This document shows positions 40,877 to 50,888 of a DNA stretch of 64,000 bases, piece by piece; the first letter of the stretch is position 1; each line of letters begins with the position of its first letter. Location: contig CABZPD010000002.1 in NCBI GenBank assembly GCA_902527415.1, positions 1 through 64,000 of the forward strand, read 5' to 3'. Origin of the DNA: an uncultured Pelagibacteraceae bacterium (GTDB lineage Bacteria > Pseudomonadota > Alphaproteobacteria > Pelagibacterales > Pelagibacteraceae). A program made the position numbers and the translations under genes. Under the pieces are notes generated by a model. That model was not told the origin of the DNA and ran no database searches. It worked only from the letters and a program-made list of their open reading frames with translations.

Positions 40877-41980
40877 ATGGTTTCAATAAAAGACATTAAT
40901 AAAAATATTAAAAAGAATTTATTTGATCCAATAGATAAAACTAAAGATAAGTTTTCCTCGCTATTAAAAGATTTTAAAAAAAACAAAGTTAAAAAAGATT
41001 TAGCATTACAAAAACAACTAGAGAAAGAGAAGAAAAGAGAATTAATTTTAGAAAAAAAATTAGCAAAAAAAGCTAAACAAGACGAACTTAAAGAAGAAAG
41101 AAAGAAACTTCTTTTTCAAAAAAAATTAATCATTGAAAATGAAAAGCAAGAAAAAAAGAATGAAGAGAAAAGACAAAAAATAGAAGCTCAAAGAATTAAA
41201 ATAGAACAGAAAAAAATTAAAGACGAAGAAACTAGAAAACTTAGAGAGGAAGCCAGAAAGCTTAAAGAAGAAGATTTAAGGCTAAAAATGTTAGAGAGAC
41301 AAAGAATTAGAGAAGAAAATATAAAAATTAAAGAGGAACAATTAAAAAATAAAGAAATTGAAGCTCAAAAGAGAAGAGATGAAAAAGAAAAAGAAAGACA
41401 AGAAAAAATAAGATTAAAAGAAATTGAAAGGAAAAATAGACTTGAGGAAGAGCAAAGATTAAGAGAGGCAGCTAGGAAGCTTAAATATGAGCAAGAAAAA
41501 CTTAAAGAAATGGAACAAAGATTAAGAGATCTAGAAACTGAAAGACAGCAGGAAATTCAAAGACAAATTTTAAAAGAAGAGGCTGAGCAAAGAGCAAAAG
41601 AAGAGGAATTAAGAAATAAAGAAAAAGAACTTAAAGAAGCTGAACGTGAGAGAATAAATAAAGAAAATGAAAGACGTCAAAGAGAAAGAGAATTGAAAAT
41701 AGAGGAGGAAAGACAAAAAAGAATTGATGAAGAAAACGAGAGAATTAGATTAGCTGAAATTGCTCAAAAAGAGAGAGAAGATGAGGAAAATAGGCGAATG
41801 AAAGAATGGGAGAAAAAATTTGATGAAGAACAACGACTTAAAGAGGAGGAATTGGTTAGAAAGTTTTATAGCGACGAAACTCCTGAACAAGAAAATAATC
41901 AGGATGGCGATAATTTAGAAACTAAAACTGATAACGAAAACTTAGAAAATAAAAACGATGAAGATAATTTAAAGAATTAA
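40877..41980 (+). CDS. Long charged-helix (ER/K-rich) protein of unknown function
   Basis: A 367-residue protein from the ATG at 40877 (a TTG at 40862 in frame has no better signal). Residues about 55-330 are nearly all Lys, Arg, Glu, Gln, Leu and Ile in repeats such as RKLREEARKLKEEDLR, a pattern predicted as a single stable alpha-helix or coiled coil about 40 nm long. There is no signal peptide or membrane helix. The ends are acidic and Asn/Asp-rich. It overlaps the convergent phosphohexomutase by 4 bp. It could be a structural or scaffold protein; homology searches would be misled by composition. Confidence 0.65.
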   Translation: MVSIKDINKNIKKNLFDPIDKTKDKFSSLLKDFKKNKVKKDLALQKQLEKEKKRELILEKKLAKKAKQDELKEERKKLLFQKKLIIENEKQEKKNEEKRQKIEAQRIKIEQKKIKDEETRKLREEARKLKEEDLRLKMLERQRIREENIKIKEEQLKNKEIEAQKRRDEKEKERQEKIRLKEIERKNRLEEEQRLREAARKLKYEQEKLKEMEQRLRDLETERQQEIQRQILKEEAEQRAKEEELRNKEKELKEAERERINKENERRQRERELKIEEERQKRIDEENERIRLAEIAQKEREDEENRRMKEWEKKFDEEQRLKEEELVRKFYSDETPEQENNQDGDNLETKTDNENLENKNDEDNLKN

Positions 41981-43431
41981 ATTTTCTGATCATATTCACC
42001 GACCTTACCTGTTTTTTGTAACAAATCGTCAATAAAATCAAAGATTTTTTTCTTTCTTTCATCTGATGTTGGGCTTTCAGTAACAATAACCAAAGATGGT
42101 TTGTTTGAAGATGCTCTTATAAGTCCCCAAGAACCATCTTCAAATGAAAACCTAACTCCGTTAACAGTTAAAATATCATTAATAACTTGGCCATCTATTT
42201 CAGTTTTGTTTTCTTTTAAATTTTTAATTTGTTTAACTAGTTCTTCAACAACAATATATTTTTCTTCATCTTTGCAAAAAGGTGCCATTGTTGGTGTTTG
42301 AAATGTGTTAGGTAATTCACTAATAATTTCATTCATTTTTTTATTTTGATTATCTAATAAGTGACATACTTGAATTGCTGAGTTAATCCCATCATCATAA
42401 CCATATCCTAAAGGTTGATTAAAAAAGAAATGACCACTTTTTTCAAAACCTGCTAAAGCTTTTTCAGTGTTCACTTTTCTTTTAATGTGAGAATGACCTG
42501 TTTTCCAATAAATTGTTTCACAGTTGTTTTCTAATAAAATTTTATCTTTTGAGTATAAACCTGTTGATTTTACATCTACTATAAATTTTGAATTTTTATG
42601 TTTACCTGATAAATTTCTAGCAATTAGAAGACCAATTTTATCTGAAAATATTTCATTACCTTTATCGTCAATAACACCAACCCTATCTCCATCACCATCA
42701 AATCCAAAACCTATATCAGCTTTGTTTTCTTTAACTACTTTTGCTATTTCGTGAAGCATTTCTAAATCTTCTGGATTTGGATTGTATTTAGGAAAATTCC
42801 AATCTAGGTTACAATCTAACTCTATTACTTCACATCCAATACCTCTTAGGATATCTGGGGCAAAAACACCTGCTGTTCCATTTCCACAAGCCACCACAGC
42901 CTTTATTTTTTTCTTAATTTTATTTTTATCAATTAGGTCTTTTTTATAAATTTTATCAAAATTTTTTATTTGTTTTTCATTACCTTCACCTTTTGTAAAT
43001 TTTTCATTTAAGGTAATTTCTTTTAATTCCTTCATTTCTTCAGGTGCATGAGTTAGTCCTCTTTTGATTCCCATTTTTACACCAGTCCAACCATTTTCAT
43101 TATGACTTGCTGTAACCATAGCAACTGCATCTGCATCTAAATTAAATTGTGCAAAATAAACCATGGGAGACAATGAAAGACCAATATCCTCTATACTGCA
43201 TCCCGTAGATATTAATCCTTTTTTGAGAGCAGTTTTTATTTCTTCACTATAGGAACGGTAATCATGACCCACTATGATTCTTGGATTATCTTTTTTGGTA
43301 TGTATTTTTATCTGTGTTCCAAGCCCTCTTCCAAGATTCTCTATTCCAGATTTATTTATATCTTTCTCATACAACCATCGGGCGTCATATTCTCTAAAAC
43401 CATAAGGATCTATTTTTATATTCAGGCTCAT
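41977..43431 (-). CDS. Phosphomannomutase/phosphoglucomutase
   Basis: A 484-residue alpha-D-phosphohexomutase (AlgC/ManB type). The phosphoserine is S109 in MVTASHNENGWTG, the metal loop is FGFDGDGDRVGVID near 240-253, and the sugar loop is GFEKSGHFFF near 330-340. It interconverts hexose-6- and hexose-1-phosphates for nucleotide sugars, for example GDP-mannose used by the epimerase-like enzyme at 10.3 kb. It diverges from nrdA across 181 bp. Confidence 0.88.
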   Translation of the reverse strand: MSLNIKIDPYGFREYDARWLYEKDINKSGIENLGRGLGTQIKIHTKKDNPRIIVGHDYRSYSEEIKTALKKGLISTGCSIEDIGLSLSPMVYFAQFNLDADAVAMVTASHNENGWTGVKMGIKRGLTHAPEEMKELKEITLNEKFTKGEGNEKQIKNFDKIYKKDLIDKNKIKKKIKAVVACGNGTAGVFAPDILRGIGCEVIELDCNLDWNFPKYNPNPEDLEMLHEIAKVVKENKADIGFGFDGDGDRVGVIDDKGNEIFSDKIGLLIARNLSGKHKNSKFIVDVKSTGLYSKDKILLENNCETIYWKTGHSHIKRKVNTEKALAGFEKSGHFFFNQPLGYGYDDGINSAIQVCHLLDNQNKKMNEIISELPNTFQTPTMAPFCKDEEKYIVVEELVKQIKNLKENKTEIDGQVINDILTVNGVRFSFEDGSWGLIRASSNKPSLVIVTESPTSDERKKKIFDFIDDLLQKTGKVGEYDQKI

Positions 43432-43507
43432 TGGTTATTTACTTACTGTTTATTATGTTAATTTCTTGAAAAATTTTTTATTTTTTTATTGATTATCATA
43501 TTGTCGC

Positions 43508-43522
43508 GTTCTATAAATGTTC
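43508..43522 (+). promoter_or_regulatory. LexA (SOS) box upstream of nrdAB
   Basis: GTTC, seven bases (TATAAAT), GTTC: an exact match to the alphaproteobacterial LexA operator GTTC-N7-GTTC. It lies 91 bp upstream of the nrdA ATG in the divergent region shared with the phosphohexomutase gene. Control of nrdA rather than its neighbour is inferred. Confidence 0.65.
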
Positions 43523-43531
43523 TATTGTACA

Positions 43532-43578
43532 AAAGTTTATATAGTATATTTACAATAAACGCCTACAACATATAGTTG
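43532..43578. promoter_or_regulatory. Tandem NrdR-box candidates upstream of nrdAB
   Basis: The NrdR core CWATATATWG is matched 8/10 by GTTTATATAG (43535-43544) and 9/10 by CAACATATAG (43566-43575). The two cores are exactly 31 bp apart, the spacing known for paired NrdR boxes. The second lies in an inverted repeat ACAAC-ATATA-GTTGT (43565-43579). NrdR represses ribonucleotide reductase genes when dATP is high. Confidence 0.6.
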
Positions 43579-43612
43579 TTTTCGTACAAATAACAAAATA
43601 TAATTAAAATTT

Positions 43613-45550
43613 ATGAATAAGATTCTTTCTCAAGCCCTCAAAAAAGCTGTCTCTGAATATAGCCCAGAAGTTAAGGAAGTTTCTAAGATAAATAAGCCTG
43701 ATCTTTTCTCTTTAAACAATGAAACAGAATTATTTCAAAATGACAAAGGCATCATAATTAAAATTGACCGTTCAAAAGATGCAAATCTTACAGACTTTGG
43801 TAAAGCAACTTTAAAAGACAGATACTTAGGTTTGAACGAATCTTATCAAGATTTATTTGCAAGAGTAGCAAGCACATATGCAGATGATAATTTGCACGCT
43901 CAAAGAATATATAATTACATAAGTAATCTTTGGTTCATGCCAGCAACACCAGTGTTATCAAATGGTGGTACAAAAAGAGGATTGCCTATTTCATGTTTTT
44001 TAAATGAAGCATCTGATAGCTTAGGAGGCATTCTTGATTTATGGAGTGAGAATGTTTGGTTGGCAGCTAAGGGTGGAGGAATTGGAAGTTACTGGGGTAA
44101 CTTAAGATCTATTGGTGAAAAAATAGGAAGAGTTGGAAAAACTTCAGGAATAATTCCTTTCATAAAAGTTATGGACTCTTTAACTATGGCTATCAGTCAA
44201 GGATCATTAAGAAGAGGTTCTGCAGCATGTTATCTTCCAATTGATCATCCTGAAATAGAAGAGTTTATTGAAATGAGAAGACCTACTGGTGGTGATCCAA
44301 ATAGAAAAGCATTAAATTTACATCATGGGGTTTTAGTTTCTGATGCCTTTATGAGAGCTGTAGAAACTGATGAGCAGTGGGCATTGAAAAGTCCAGCAGA
44401 TGGCAGTGTTCAACAAACTATTTCTGCAAGAAATTTATGGATAAGATTATTAACTGCAAGAATTGAAACTGGTGAACCGTATATAATTTATATTGATACT
44501 GTTAACAGACAAATTCCTCAACATCATAAGCTAGCAAACCTAACAGTTAAAACTTCTAACCTATGTAGCGAAATAACTTTACCAACAGGAATTGATAAAG
44601 ATGGAAGAGATAGAACAGCTGTATGTTGTTTGTCTTCATTAAATTTAGAAAAATATGATGAGTGGAAAGATGATCCAGACATGATTGGTGATGTGATGAG
44701 ATTTTTAGACAATGTATTATCTGATTTCATTAACAAAGCACCAGATCAATTTAAAGATGCAAAATATTCTGCGGAAAGAGAAAGAAGTGTTGGATTAGGT
44801 GTAATGGGCTTTCATTCTTTTTTACAAAAAAATAGAATTCCACTTGAGTCTGTAATGGCAAAATCATGGAATAAAAAAATATTTAAAAATATTCATGAAA
44901 AAGTTAATCAAGCTTCTAAAGATTTAGCTGAGGAGAGAGGTGCATGTCCAGATGCAGCTGAGTATGGTTATAAAGAAAGATTTTCTAACAAGACAGCGAT
45001 TGCTCCAACTGCTTCAATCTCAATTATTTGTGGAGGAGCATCACCAGGAGTAGAACCAATTGCTGCAAACAGTTACACACATAAAACCCTTTCAGGATCT
45101 TTCAATGTAAGAAATAGATACTTAGAAGAAATCCTTCAATCTCATGGAAAAAATGACGAAGAGACATGGTCTAGTATTACTACAAATCAAGGTTCTGTTA
45201 ATCATTTAGATTTCCTAACTGATTTGGAAAAAGATGTATTTAAAACTGCATTTGAGCTGAACCAAAATTGGATAATTGAATTAAGTGGTGACAGAACACC
45301 ATTTATTTCGCAGGCACAGTCAGTAAATCTATTTTTACCAGCAGATGTTCACAAGAAAGAATTACATAAAATTCATTTTGATGCTTGGAAAAAAGGCTTA
45401 AAGAGCCTTTATTACTGTAGATCAAAATCAATTCAAAGAGCTGAGAATGTTAATGACTCAAAATCAACTGATATCTTAGCAAATGTTTACAAAAATAAAT
45501 CAAACGAAAGTCAAGAACAAGAATACGAGGAGTGTTTATCATGTCAGTAG
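43613..45550 (+). CDS. nrdA: Ribonucleoside-diphosphate reductase alpha subunit, no ATP cone
   Basis: A 645-residue class I reductase subunit. Active-site residues are present: C128 in LPISCFLN, N316-C318-E320 in SNLCSE, C338/C339 in AVCCLSSLNL, and the C-terminal shuttle pair in EECLSCQ. GSLRRGSAACYLPIDHPEI near 197-215 binds substrate. It is more than 100 residues shorter than E. coli NrdA, because it lacks the N-terminal ATP-cone; the first 50 residues show no VxKRdG motif. It reduces ribonucleotides with NrdB, overlapping that gene by 10 bp. Confidence 0.9.
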   Translation: MNKILSQALKKAVSEYSPEVKEVSKINKPDLFSLNNETELFQNDKGIIIKIDRSKDANLTDFGKATLKDRYLGLNESYQDLFARVASTYADDNLHAQRIYNYISNLWFMPATPVLSNGGTKRGLPISCFLNEASDSLGGILDLWSENVWLAAKGGGIGSYWGNLRSIGEKIGRVGKTSGIIPFIKVMDSLTMAISQGSLRRGSAACYLPIDHPEIEEFIEMRRPTGGDPNRKALNLHHGVLVSDAFMRAVETDEQWALKSPADGSVQQTISARNLWIRLLTARIETGEPYIIYIDTVNRQIPQHHKLANLTVKTSNLCSEITLPTGIDKDGRDRTAVCCLSSLNLEKYDEWKDDPDMIGDVMRFLDNVLSDFINKAPDQFKDAKYSAERERSVGLGVMGFHSFLQKNRIPLESVMAKSWNKKIFKNIHEKVNQASKDLAEERGACPDAAEYGYKERFSNKTAIAPTASISIICGGASPGVEPIAANSYTHKTLSGSFNVRNRYLEEILQSHGKNDEETWSSITTNQGSVNHLDFLTDLEKDVFKTAFELNQNWIIELSGDRTPFISQAQSVNLFLPADVHKKELHKIHFDAWKKGLKSLYYCRSKSIQRAENVNDSKSTDILANVYKNKSNESQEQEYEECLSCQ

Positions 45551-46554
45551 CAGAAAATATAAATAAAGAAGCGGTTCCACCAAAAAAAAATAATAATGGT
45601 TTGTTAGTAGCTAATCCAGTTTATAAACCATTCAGATATCCATGGTGTTATGATGCTTGGTTAACACAACAAAGAATTCACTGGTTGCCAGAAGAAGTTC
45701 CTCTTGGTGACGATGTAAGAGACTGGCAAAAAAATCTAAGCCCATCAGAAAAAAATTTATTAACTCAAATTTTTAGATTTTTCACTCAAGCTGACGTTGA
45801 AGTAAGTAATTGCTACATAAGACATTACATGAATGTGTTTAAACCAACAGAAGTTTTAATGATGATGTCTTCATTTGCATCTATGGAAACAGTTCACATT
45901 GCAGCTTACTCTCATTTATTAGATACAATTGGAATGCCAGAGTCAGAATATTCAGCTTTCATGAAATATAAGGAAATGAAAGATAAGTATGATTACATGC
46001 AAGGCTTTGATGTTAAATCTAATCATGACATCGCAAAAACCATAGCCGTGTTCAGTGCATTTACCGAAGGTTTACAATTGTTTGCAAGTTTTGCGATTTT
46101 GTTAAATTTCCCAAGACACAATAAAATGAAAGGTATGGGTCAGATCGTTACTTGGTCTGTAAGAGATGAGACTTTGCATTGCAATTCGATGATCAGACTT
46201 TTCAAAGATTTTATAAAAGAAAATCCTGAAACATGGAATCCACAATTAAAAAAAGAAATTTATGAAGCTTGCAGAACTATAGTAGAGCATGAAGATGCTT
46301 TCATAGATTTAGCATTTCAAATGGGTCCAATGGAAGGATTAACGGCAGATGATGTAAAAAAATATATTCGTTTCATTGCCAATAGAAGATTAAGTCAGTT
46401 AGGTTTAGAAGGAATTTATGATATTGAAAAAAATCCTTTAACATGGCTTGACACTATGCTTAACGCAGTTGAGCATATGAACTTCTTTGAAGGACGTGCA
46501 ACAGAATATTCTAAAGCATCAACGCAAGGTACTTGGGCAGAAGCTTTTAGTTAA
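45541..46554 (+). CDS. nrdB: Ribonucleoside-diphosphate reductase beta subunit
   Basis: A 337-residue ferritin-like radical subunit. Metal ligands sit in SFASMETVHIAAYSHLLD (Glu, His, and the candidate radical Tyr), FTEGLQLFASF (Glu) and WSVRDETLHCNSM (Glu, His). I start at the ATG at 45541 because GAGGAG lies 8 bp before it; the in-frame GTG at 45532 sits within that ribosome-binding site. Translation is coupled to nrdA by the 10-bp overlap. Confidence 0.92.
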   Translation: MSVAENINKEAVPPKKNNNGLLVANPVYKPFRYPWCYDAWLTQQRIHWLPEEVPLGDDVRDWQKNLSPSEKNLLTQIFRFFTQADVEVSNCYIRHYMNVFKPTEVLMMMSSFASMETVHIAAYSHLLDTIGMPESEYSAFMKYKEMKDKYDYMQGFDVKSNHDIAKTIAVFSAFTEGLQLFASFAILLNFPRHNKMKGMGQIVTWSVRDETLHCNSMIRLFKDFIKENPETWNPQLKKEIYEACRTIVEHEDAFIDLAFQMGPMEGLTADDVKKYIRFIANRRLSQLGLEGIYDIEKNPLTWLDTMLNAVEHMNFFEGRATEYSKASTQGTWAEAFS

Positions 46555-46562
46555 TAATAAAA

Positions 46563-47687
46563 TTATCTTTGATTTAACTGCATAACTTTTCTATGCTTGC
46601 TACCTTTATAACTAGCTAAAGGTCTAATGAGTTTGTTAGCAGCATGCTGTTCCATTATGTGGGCAGACCATCCAGTAATTCTTGAAATTACAAATATTGG
46701 GGTAAAAAAATCAGTATCAAAGCCCATTAGATGATAAGTGGGTCCAGTTGGATAATCTACATTAGGGTGAATATTTTTCTCTTTGATCATTACTTTTTCA
46801 ACAATGTCATAGATTTTTTCAAATTTTTTATCTTTCTTAAGTTTAGCCACTTTACCAAAGTATTTTCGCATAGTTGGAACTCTCGAGTCACCTGATTTAT
46901 AAACTCTATGACCAAATCCCATCACCACTTCCTTATTTTTAAGCGCATTGTTTATCCATTTTAATGCATTTTCTGGTTTTTTAATATTATTCATCATATG
47001 CATCACTTCTTCATTAGCTCCACCATGAAGTGGACCTTTTAAACTTGCAATTGCTCCTGTTATTGCGCCGTGTATGTCAGATAAGCTACTAGTAATTGTT
47101 CTTGCTGTAAAAGTTGAAACATTAAAACTATGTTCTGCATATAAAATTAAAGATACATCAAAAGCTTTAACAATTTCTTTTTGTGGAACTTTTCCAAAGC
47201 ACATATAGAAAAAGTTTTCAGCAAAGGTTAATGTTTTTTTAGGTTTAATTATTTTTTTACCTTTTCTTATTCTATAAAAAGCAGCTAGGGCAGTTGGAGT
47301 TTTTGCAAAAATTCTTAGAGCTTTTCTCATATTTGCTTCTGGTGAAGAATCTGTAGTTTCTTTATCCTCTAATCCCATTACACTCACAGCTGTTCTTGCA
47401 ACATCCATTGGATGAGATTTCTTTGGCATGTGTTTGATTATTTCATATAAATTTTTTGTTAGTTCTCTGTTGTTTCTTTCTTCTTTTTCAAATTGTCTAA
47501 GTTGGATAGTATTAGGGAGATCCTTATTAAGAATAAGATATGCAACTTCCTCAAATCTACAATATTCACATAAATCTTGAGCTGCATACCCTCTATAAGT
47601 AAGAGAATTTATTTCTGGCATTACTTTTGAAACTTCTGTTTCATCCACAACAATACCTAGTAAACCTTTTTTAATATCATCACTCAT
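46563..47687 (-). CDS. prpC: 2-methylcitrate synthase
   Basis: A 374-residue citrate-synthase family enzyme. The catalytic histidines are in PLHGGANEEV and GFGHRVYKSGD; RPLASYKG near the C-terminus binds the product. The short form without an N-terminal domain, and the place behind prpD and prpB, identify it as the methylcitrate enzyme (propionyl-CoA plus oxaloacetate). Some PrpC proteins also make citrate. It shares a base with prpB. Confidence 0.88.
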   Translation of the reverse strand: MSDDIKKGLLGIVVDETEVSKVMPEINSLTYRGYAAQDLCEYCRFEEVAYLILNKDLPNTIQLRQFEKEERNNRELTKNLYEIIKHMPKKSHPMDVARTAVSVMGLEDKETTDSSPEANMRKALRIFAKTPTALAAFYRIRKGKKIIKPKKTLTFAENFFYMCFGKVPQKEIVKAFDVSLILYAEHSFNVSTFTARTITSSLSDIHGAITGAIASLKGPLHGGANEEVMHMMNNIKKPENALKWINNALKNKEVVMGFGHRVYKSGDSRVPTMRKYFGKVAKLKKDKKFEKIYDIVEKVMIKEKNIHPNVDYPTGPTYHLMGFDTDFFTPIFVISRITGWSAHIMEQHAANKLIRPLASYKGSKHRKVMQLNQR

Positions 47688-48583
47688 TATTCATGTCCTT
47701 CCGTACTAAAATTATAAATTTTTTCGTCTAAAGAATTATATTTTTCGTAATCAACCAACTCATAGAGTCTTTTCCTAGTTTGCATCTTATCAATAATATT
47801 ATTTTGATGTCCATTTGCATAAATGTCTCTTAATCCATCTTCGACATTTTTCATTGCTAATCTTTGTGAGGTTACTGGATAAATAACTATATTATACCCA
47901 AAATTTTCTAATTCTTTGTAATTAAACAATTTCGATTTACCAAATTCAGTCATATTAGCTAATAAATAACCAGTTAATTCTTTACGTACTATTTCAAAAT
48001 CTTTTTCATCTTGAAGAGCCTCTGGGAATATTATTTCAGCACCAGCATCAATATACGCTTTACATCTTTCAATCATTTTATGGAGACCTTCAACACTTTT
48101 AGCATCTGAACGAGCGATAATTTTAAAATTTTGATCTTTTTTTGCAGCAACACATTCTTTAATTTTTATAACCATAGCATCAGTTGAGATAAGTTCTTTA
48201 TTATCAAGATGACCACATCTTTTTCTCTCAATTTGATCCTCTAAATGAACTCCTGTTATTCCAAATTCCTCAAATGTTTCTATTGTTTCTTTGCATGATT
48301 TAAATCCTGTATCTATATCAACTATTGTTGGAAGATTAGTTACTCTCGAAATCAGATAAGATCTTGTACTAACATCTTGTAGTGTTGTTAAACCAATATC
48401 TGGAAAACCAAGATCGTTAGCCATTACTCCACCGGATACATAAACCGCATCATATCCAATTTCTTCTATCAATTTTGCTGTTAGAGGATTGTATGCGCCT
48501 GGAACTCTTAATATTTTATTTGATTTTAATTTTTGATCAAAATCTAATCTTTTTTGACTTGGTTCTTTTTCTACAAAGTGCAT
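47687..48583 (-). CDS. prpB: 2-methylisocitrate lyase
   Basis: A 298-residue member of the isocitrate lyase/PEP mutase family. The catalytic KRCGH motif is near 120, VYVSGG near 48-53, PTIVDIDTGF near 85-94 and the metal-site EDQ near 115. It splits methylisocitrate to pyruvate and succinate. Last step of the cycle encoded by prpD-prpB-prpC, with one-base overlaps on both sides. Confidence 0.87.
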   Translation of the reverse strand: MHFVEKEPSQKRLDFDQKLKSNKILRVPGAYNPLTAKLIEEIGYDAVYVSGGVMANDLGFPDIGLTTLQDVSTRSYLISRVTNLPTIVDIDTGFKSCKETIETFEEFGITGVHLEDQIERKRCGHLDNKELISTDAMVIKIKECVAAKKDQNFKIIARSDAKSVEGLHKMIERCKAYIDAGAEIIFPEALQDEKDFEIVRKELTGYLLANMTEFGKSKLFNYKELENFGYNIVIYPVTSQRLAMKNVEDGLRDIYANGHQNNIIDKMQTRKRLYELVDYEKYNSLDEKIYNFSTEGHE

Positions 48584-50085
48584 TAAAAGATTCCTTTTTT
48601 ATTATTTTGTTTTAATTTGCTTTTTCTTACTTCAATATTTAATTTATGAAGTTGACCAGATTTTAAATTTCTTAAATTTTGTACTGTAGTTAAAAAACGG
48701 TTGCTTTCTTTTTTATCCAAAATACCCTCAGTTAAAGTTAAAAATTTATTTATATAATTTTCTCTCTTAAACGGTCTTGCTCCATATGGATGTGCATCTG
48801 CTCTATCTAGTTCCTCTGTTATTTTTTTTCCATTATTAAGTGTTACTAATACTTTAGCACCAAATGCTTTATTTTTTGGATTTGGATCATGATATTTCTT
48901 TGTCCATTTTTTATCTTCATATGTTTTAATTGATCTCCAAATTTTAATTGTACTTTTTCTATTTGCCCTAGCTTTAGTATAAGATTTAATATGATGCCAA
49001 TCTCCGTCTTCCAAGGCAACAGCAAAAATATACATAATAGAATGATCTAATGTTTCTCTACTGGCATTAGGATCCATTTTTTGAGGGTCGTTAGCGCCTG
49101 TACCAATAACATAATGTGTGTGGTGGCTTGTGAATATATCAATTTTTTTAATTTGATTTAAATTTGAAATTTTTGTTTTTAGCTTTTTAGCTAGATCTAT
49201 TAATGCTTGCGATTGGTATTCTGCAGAATATTCTTTTGTATATGTCTCTAAGATAGCTTTCTTACTTTCACCTTTTTTCGGTAATGGGACTTTATATTTA
49301 GCTTTTTTGCCATCTAATATTCTTGCTAATACACTATCCTCACCTTCATAGATTGGACTTGGAGCGCCTTCACCTCTCATAGCTCTATCCACAGCTTCGA
49401 TAGCAAGCTTACCTGCATGTGCTGGAGCATAAGCTTTCCAACTTGAAATTTCTCCTTTTCTTGATTGTCTTGTAGAAATTGTTGTATGTAGTGCCTGCTG
49501 AACAGACTGATAAATAGTTTCAGTATTAAGTTTTAACAGTGTTCCTAATCCAGCAGCCACACTAGGTCCTAAATGAGCAATGTGATCAACTTTATGTTTA
49601 TGTAAACAAATTCCTTTAACTAAATTTACTTGAACTTCATATGCAGTAATTATTCCTCTTAGTAAATCCAATCCACTTTTTTTATTTTGTTGTGCAACAC
49701 TTATAAGTGGAGGTATGTTATCACCAGGATGACTATAATCTGCAGCTAAAAAAGTGTCATGAAAATCTAATTCTCTAACTGCGGTTCCATTAGACCAAGC
49801 TGCCCATTCACAATCAAATTTTAATTTTGAGTTTACACCAAATAAAGTTGCGCCATTTTTTCTAGAGTGTCTTAAAGCCATTTCTCTAGATGAAATTACT
49901 GGTTTTCTGTTTAAAGAAGCGATCGCCACAGAAGCATTATCAATAATTCTATTGATAACCATTTCAATAGCATTTTTATCTAGTTTAGCATTATCGCTTG
50001 CTATCTCTGCAATTTTCCATGCAAGCTGTTTCTTCTTTGGCAGATTAATTTTTGATGGATATACTTTAACTGTATGTAATAACAA
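48583..50085 (-). CDS. prpD: 2-methylcitrate dehydratase (MmgE/PrpD family)
   Basis: A 500-residue protein of the MmgE/PrpD fold with typical N-terminal helical segments ([20 protein letters not shown] near 92-111, [13 protein letters not shown] near 117-130) and [17 protein letters not shown]-like [15 protein letters not shown] near 213-227. It dehydrates 2-methylcitrate. The start is TTG at 50085 with AAGGAG 6 bp upstream. It is the first gene of a three-gene operon for propionyl-CoA use; no prpR or prpE is adjacent. Confidence 0.87.
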   Translation of the reverse strand: MLLHTVKVYPSKINLPKKKQLAWKIAEIASDNAKLDKNAIEMVINRIIDNASVAIASLNRKPVISSREMALRHSRKNGATLFGVNSKLKFDCEWAAWSNGTAVRELDFHDTFLAADYSHPGDNIPPLISVAQQNKKSGLDLLRGIITAYEVQVNLVKGICLHKHKVDHIAHLGPSVAAGLGTLLKLNTETIYQSVQQALHTTISTRQSRKGEISSWKAYAPAHAGKLAIEAVDRAMRGEGAPSPIYEGEDSVLARILDGKKAKYKVPLPKKGESKKAILETYTKEYSAEYQSQALIDLAKKLKTKISNLNQIKKIDIFTSHHTHYVIGTGANDPQKMDPNASRETLDHSIMYIFAVALEDGDWHHIKSYTKARANRKSTIKIWRSIKTYEDKKWTKKYHDPNPKNKAFGAKVLVTLNNGKKITEELDRADAHPYGARPFKRENYINKFLTLTEGILDKKESNRFLTTVQNLRNLKSGQLHKLNIEVRKSKLKQNNKKGIF

Positions 50086-50138
50086 AATAACTCCTTATTT
50101 GTGATTTTGTTTTAATAGTTAAAATAAATTAATCAATA

Positions 50139-50819
50139 TTAAAGATATTGAGATACAATTTTTTCAATACCTACAAAGTCTTTTATCAAGTGATTATGAT
50201 AAATTTCATCAATATTCTTTTCAGTATATCCGTCTTCTAATAAAATCATTGGAATTTCTGCCGCTTTAGCTGCATTTGCATCTGACTCACTATCACCAAT
50301 CATAATTGATTTATTTTTACTACCATCTAAAATTTCTATGATTGTTGTTATGTGCCTTGGATCAGGTTTGCAATAATCAAAAGTATTATAACCAGCAACA
50401 TACTCAAAGTAATCATATATCCCAATTTTTTTTAGAAGATCTACCGCAAGATGTTCGGTTTTATTAGTACATACAGCCATTGATATATTTTCATTTTTAC
50501 ACCAATTTAAAAAATCTTTTACACCAGGCATCAAAGTACTTTCATTTAAAATATTATTTCCATAATAGGAAATAAACTCATCTGTCATTTCATTTTTAAT
50601 TTTCTCATTAATCGAAGTTAATTCTTTTTTAGCCTGGCTCCATATAGATCTACCAATCATTGCCCCAGCTCCTTGACCGACAGCACTTTTGAGTTCATCA
50701 AGAGATTTTGTAGGATATCCAAATTTCCTCATAACATGGTTATGAGCAAGCATTAGATCAGGCGCTGTGTCAACCAACGTACCATCTAAATCAAATAAAA
50801 TTGTAAATTTTTGTTTCAT
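50139..50819 (-). CDS. gph: HAD hydrolase, phosphoglycolate phosphatase-like
   Basis: A 226-residue haloacid dehalogenase-fold phosphatase. Motif I is FDLDGTLVDTAPDL near 9-22, motif II is VCTNKTEHLA near 117-126, and motif IV is MIGDSESDANAAKAAEIP near 170-190. The alpha-helical cap after motif I fits Gph, which removes phosphoglycolate. Related phosphatases for other sugar phosphates look the same, so specificity is not certain. Confidence 0.8.
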   Translation of the reverse strand: MKQKFTILFDLDGTLVDTAPDLMLAHNHVMRKFGYPTKSLDELKSAVGQGAGAMIGRSIWSQAKKELTSINEKIKNEMTDEFISYYGNNILNESTLMPGVKDFLNWCKNENISMAVCTNKTEHLAVDLLKKIGIYDYFEYVAGYNTFDYCKPDPRHITTIIEILDGSKNKSIMIGDSESDANAAKAAEIPMILLEDGYTEKNIDEIYHNHLIKDFVGIEKIVSQYL

Positions 50820-50888
50820 TTTAAAAGTATTTTAAAGAAATAAATTGTGAATTAATCAATATATATACTTAATGTAAATCAATTCTAA

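Noticed and set aside
45532-45540. GTG at 45532 as nrdB start
   Set aside because: Its G is part of the GAGGAG ribosome-binding site for the ATG at 45541.
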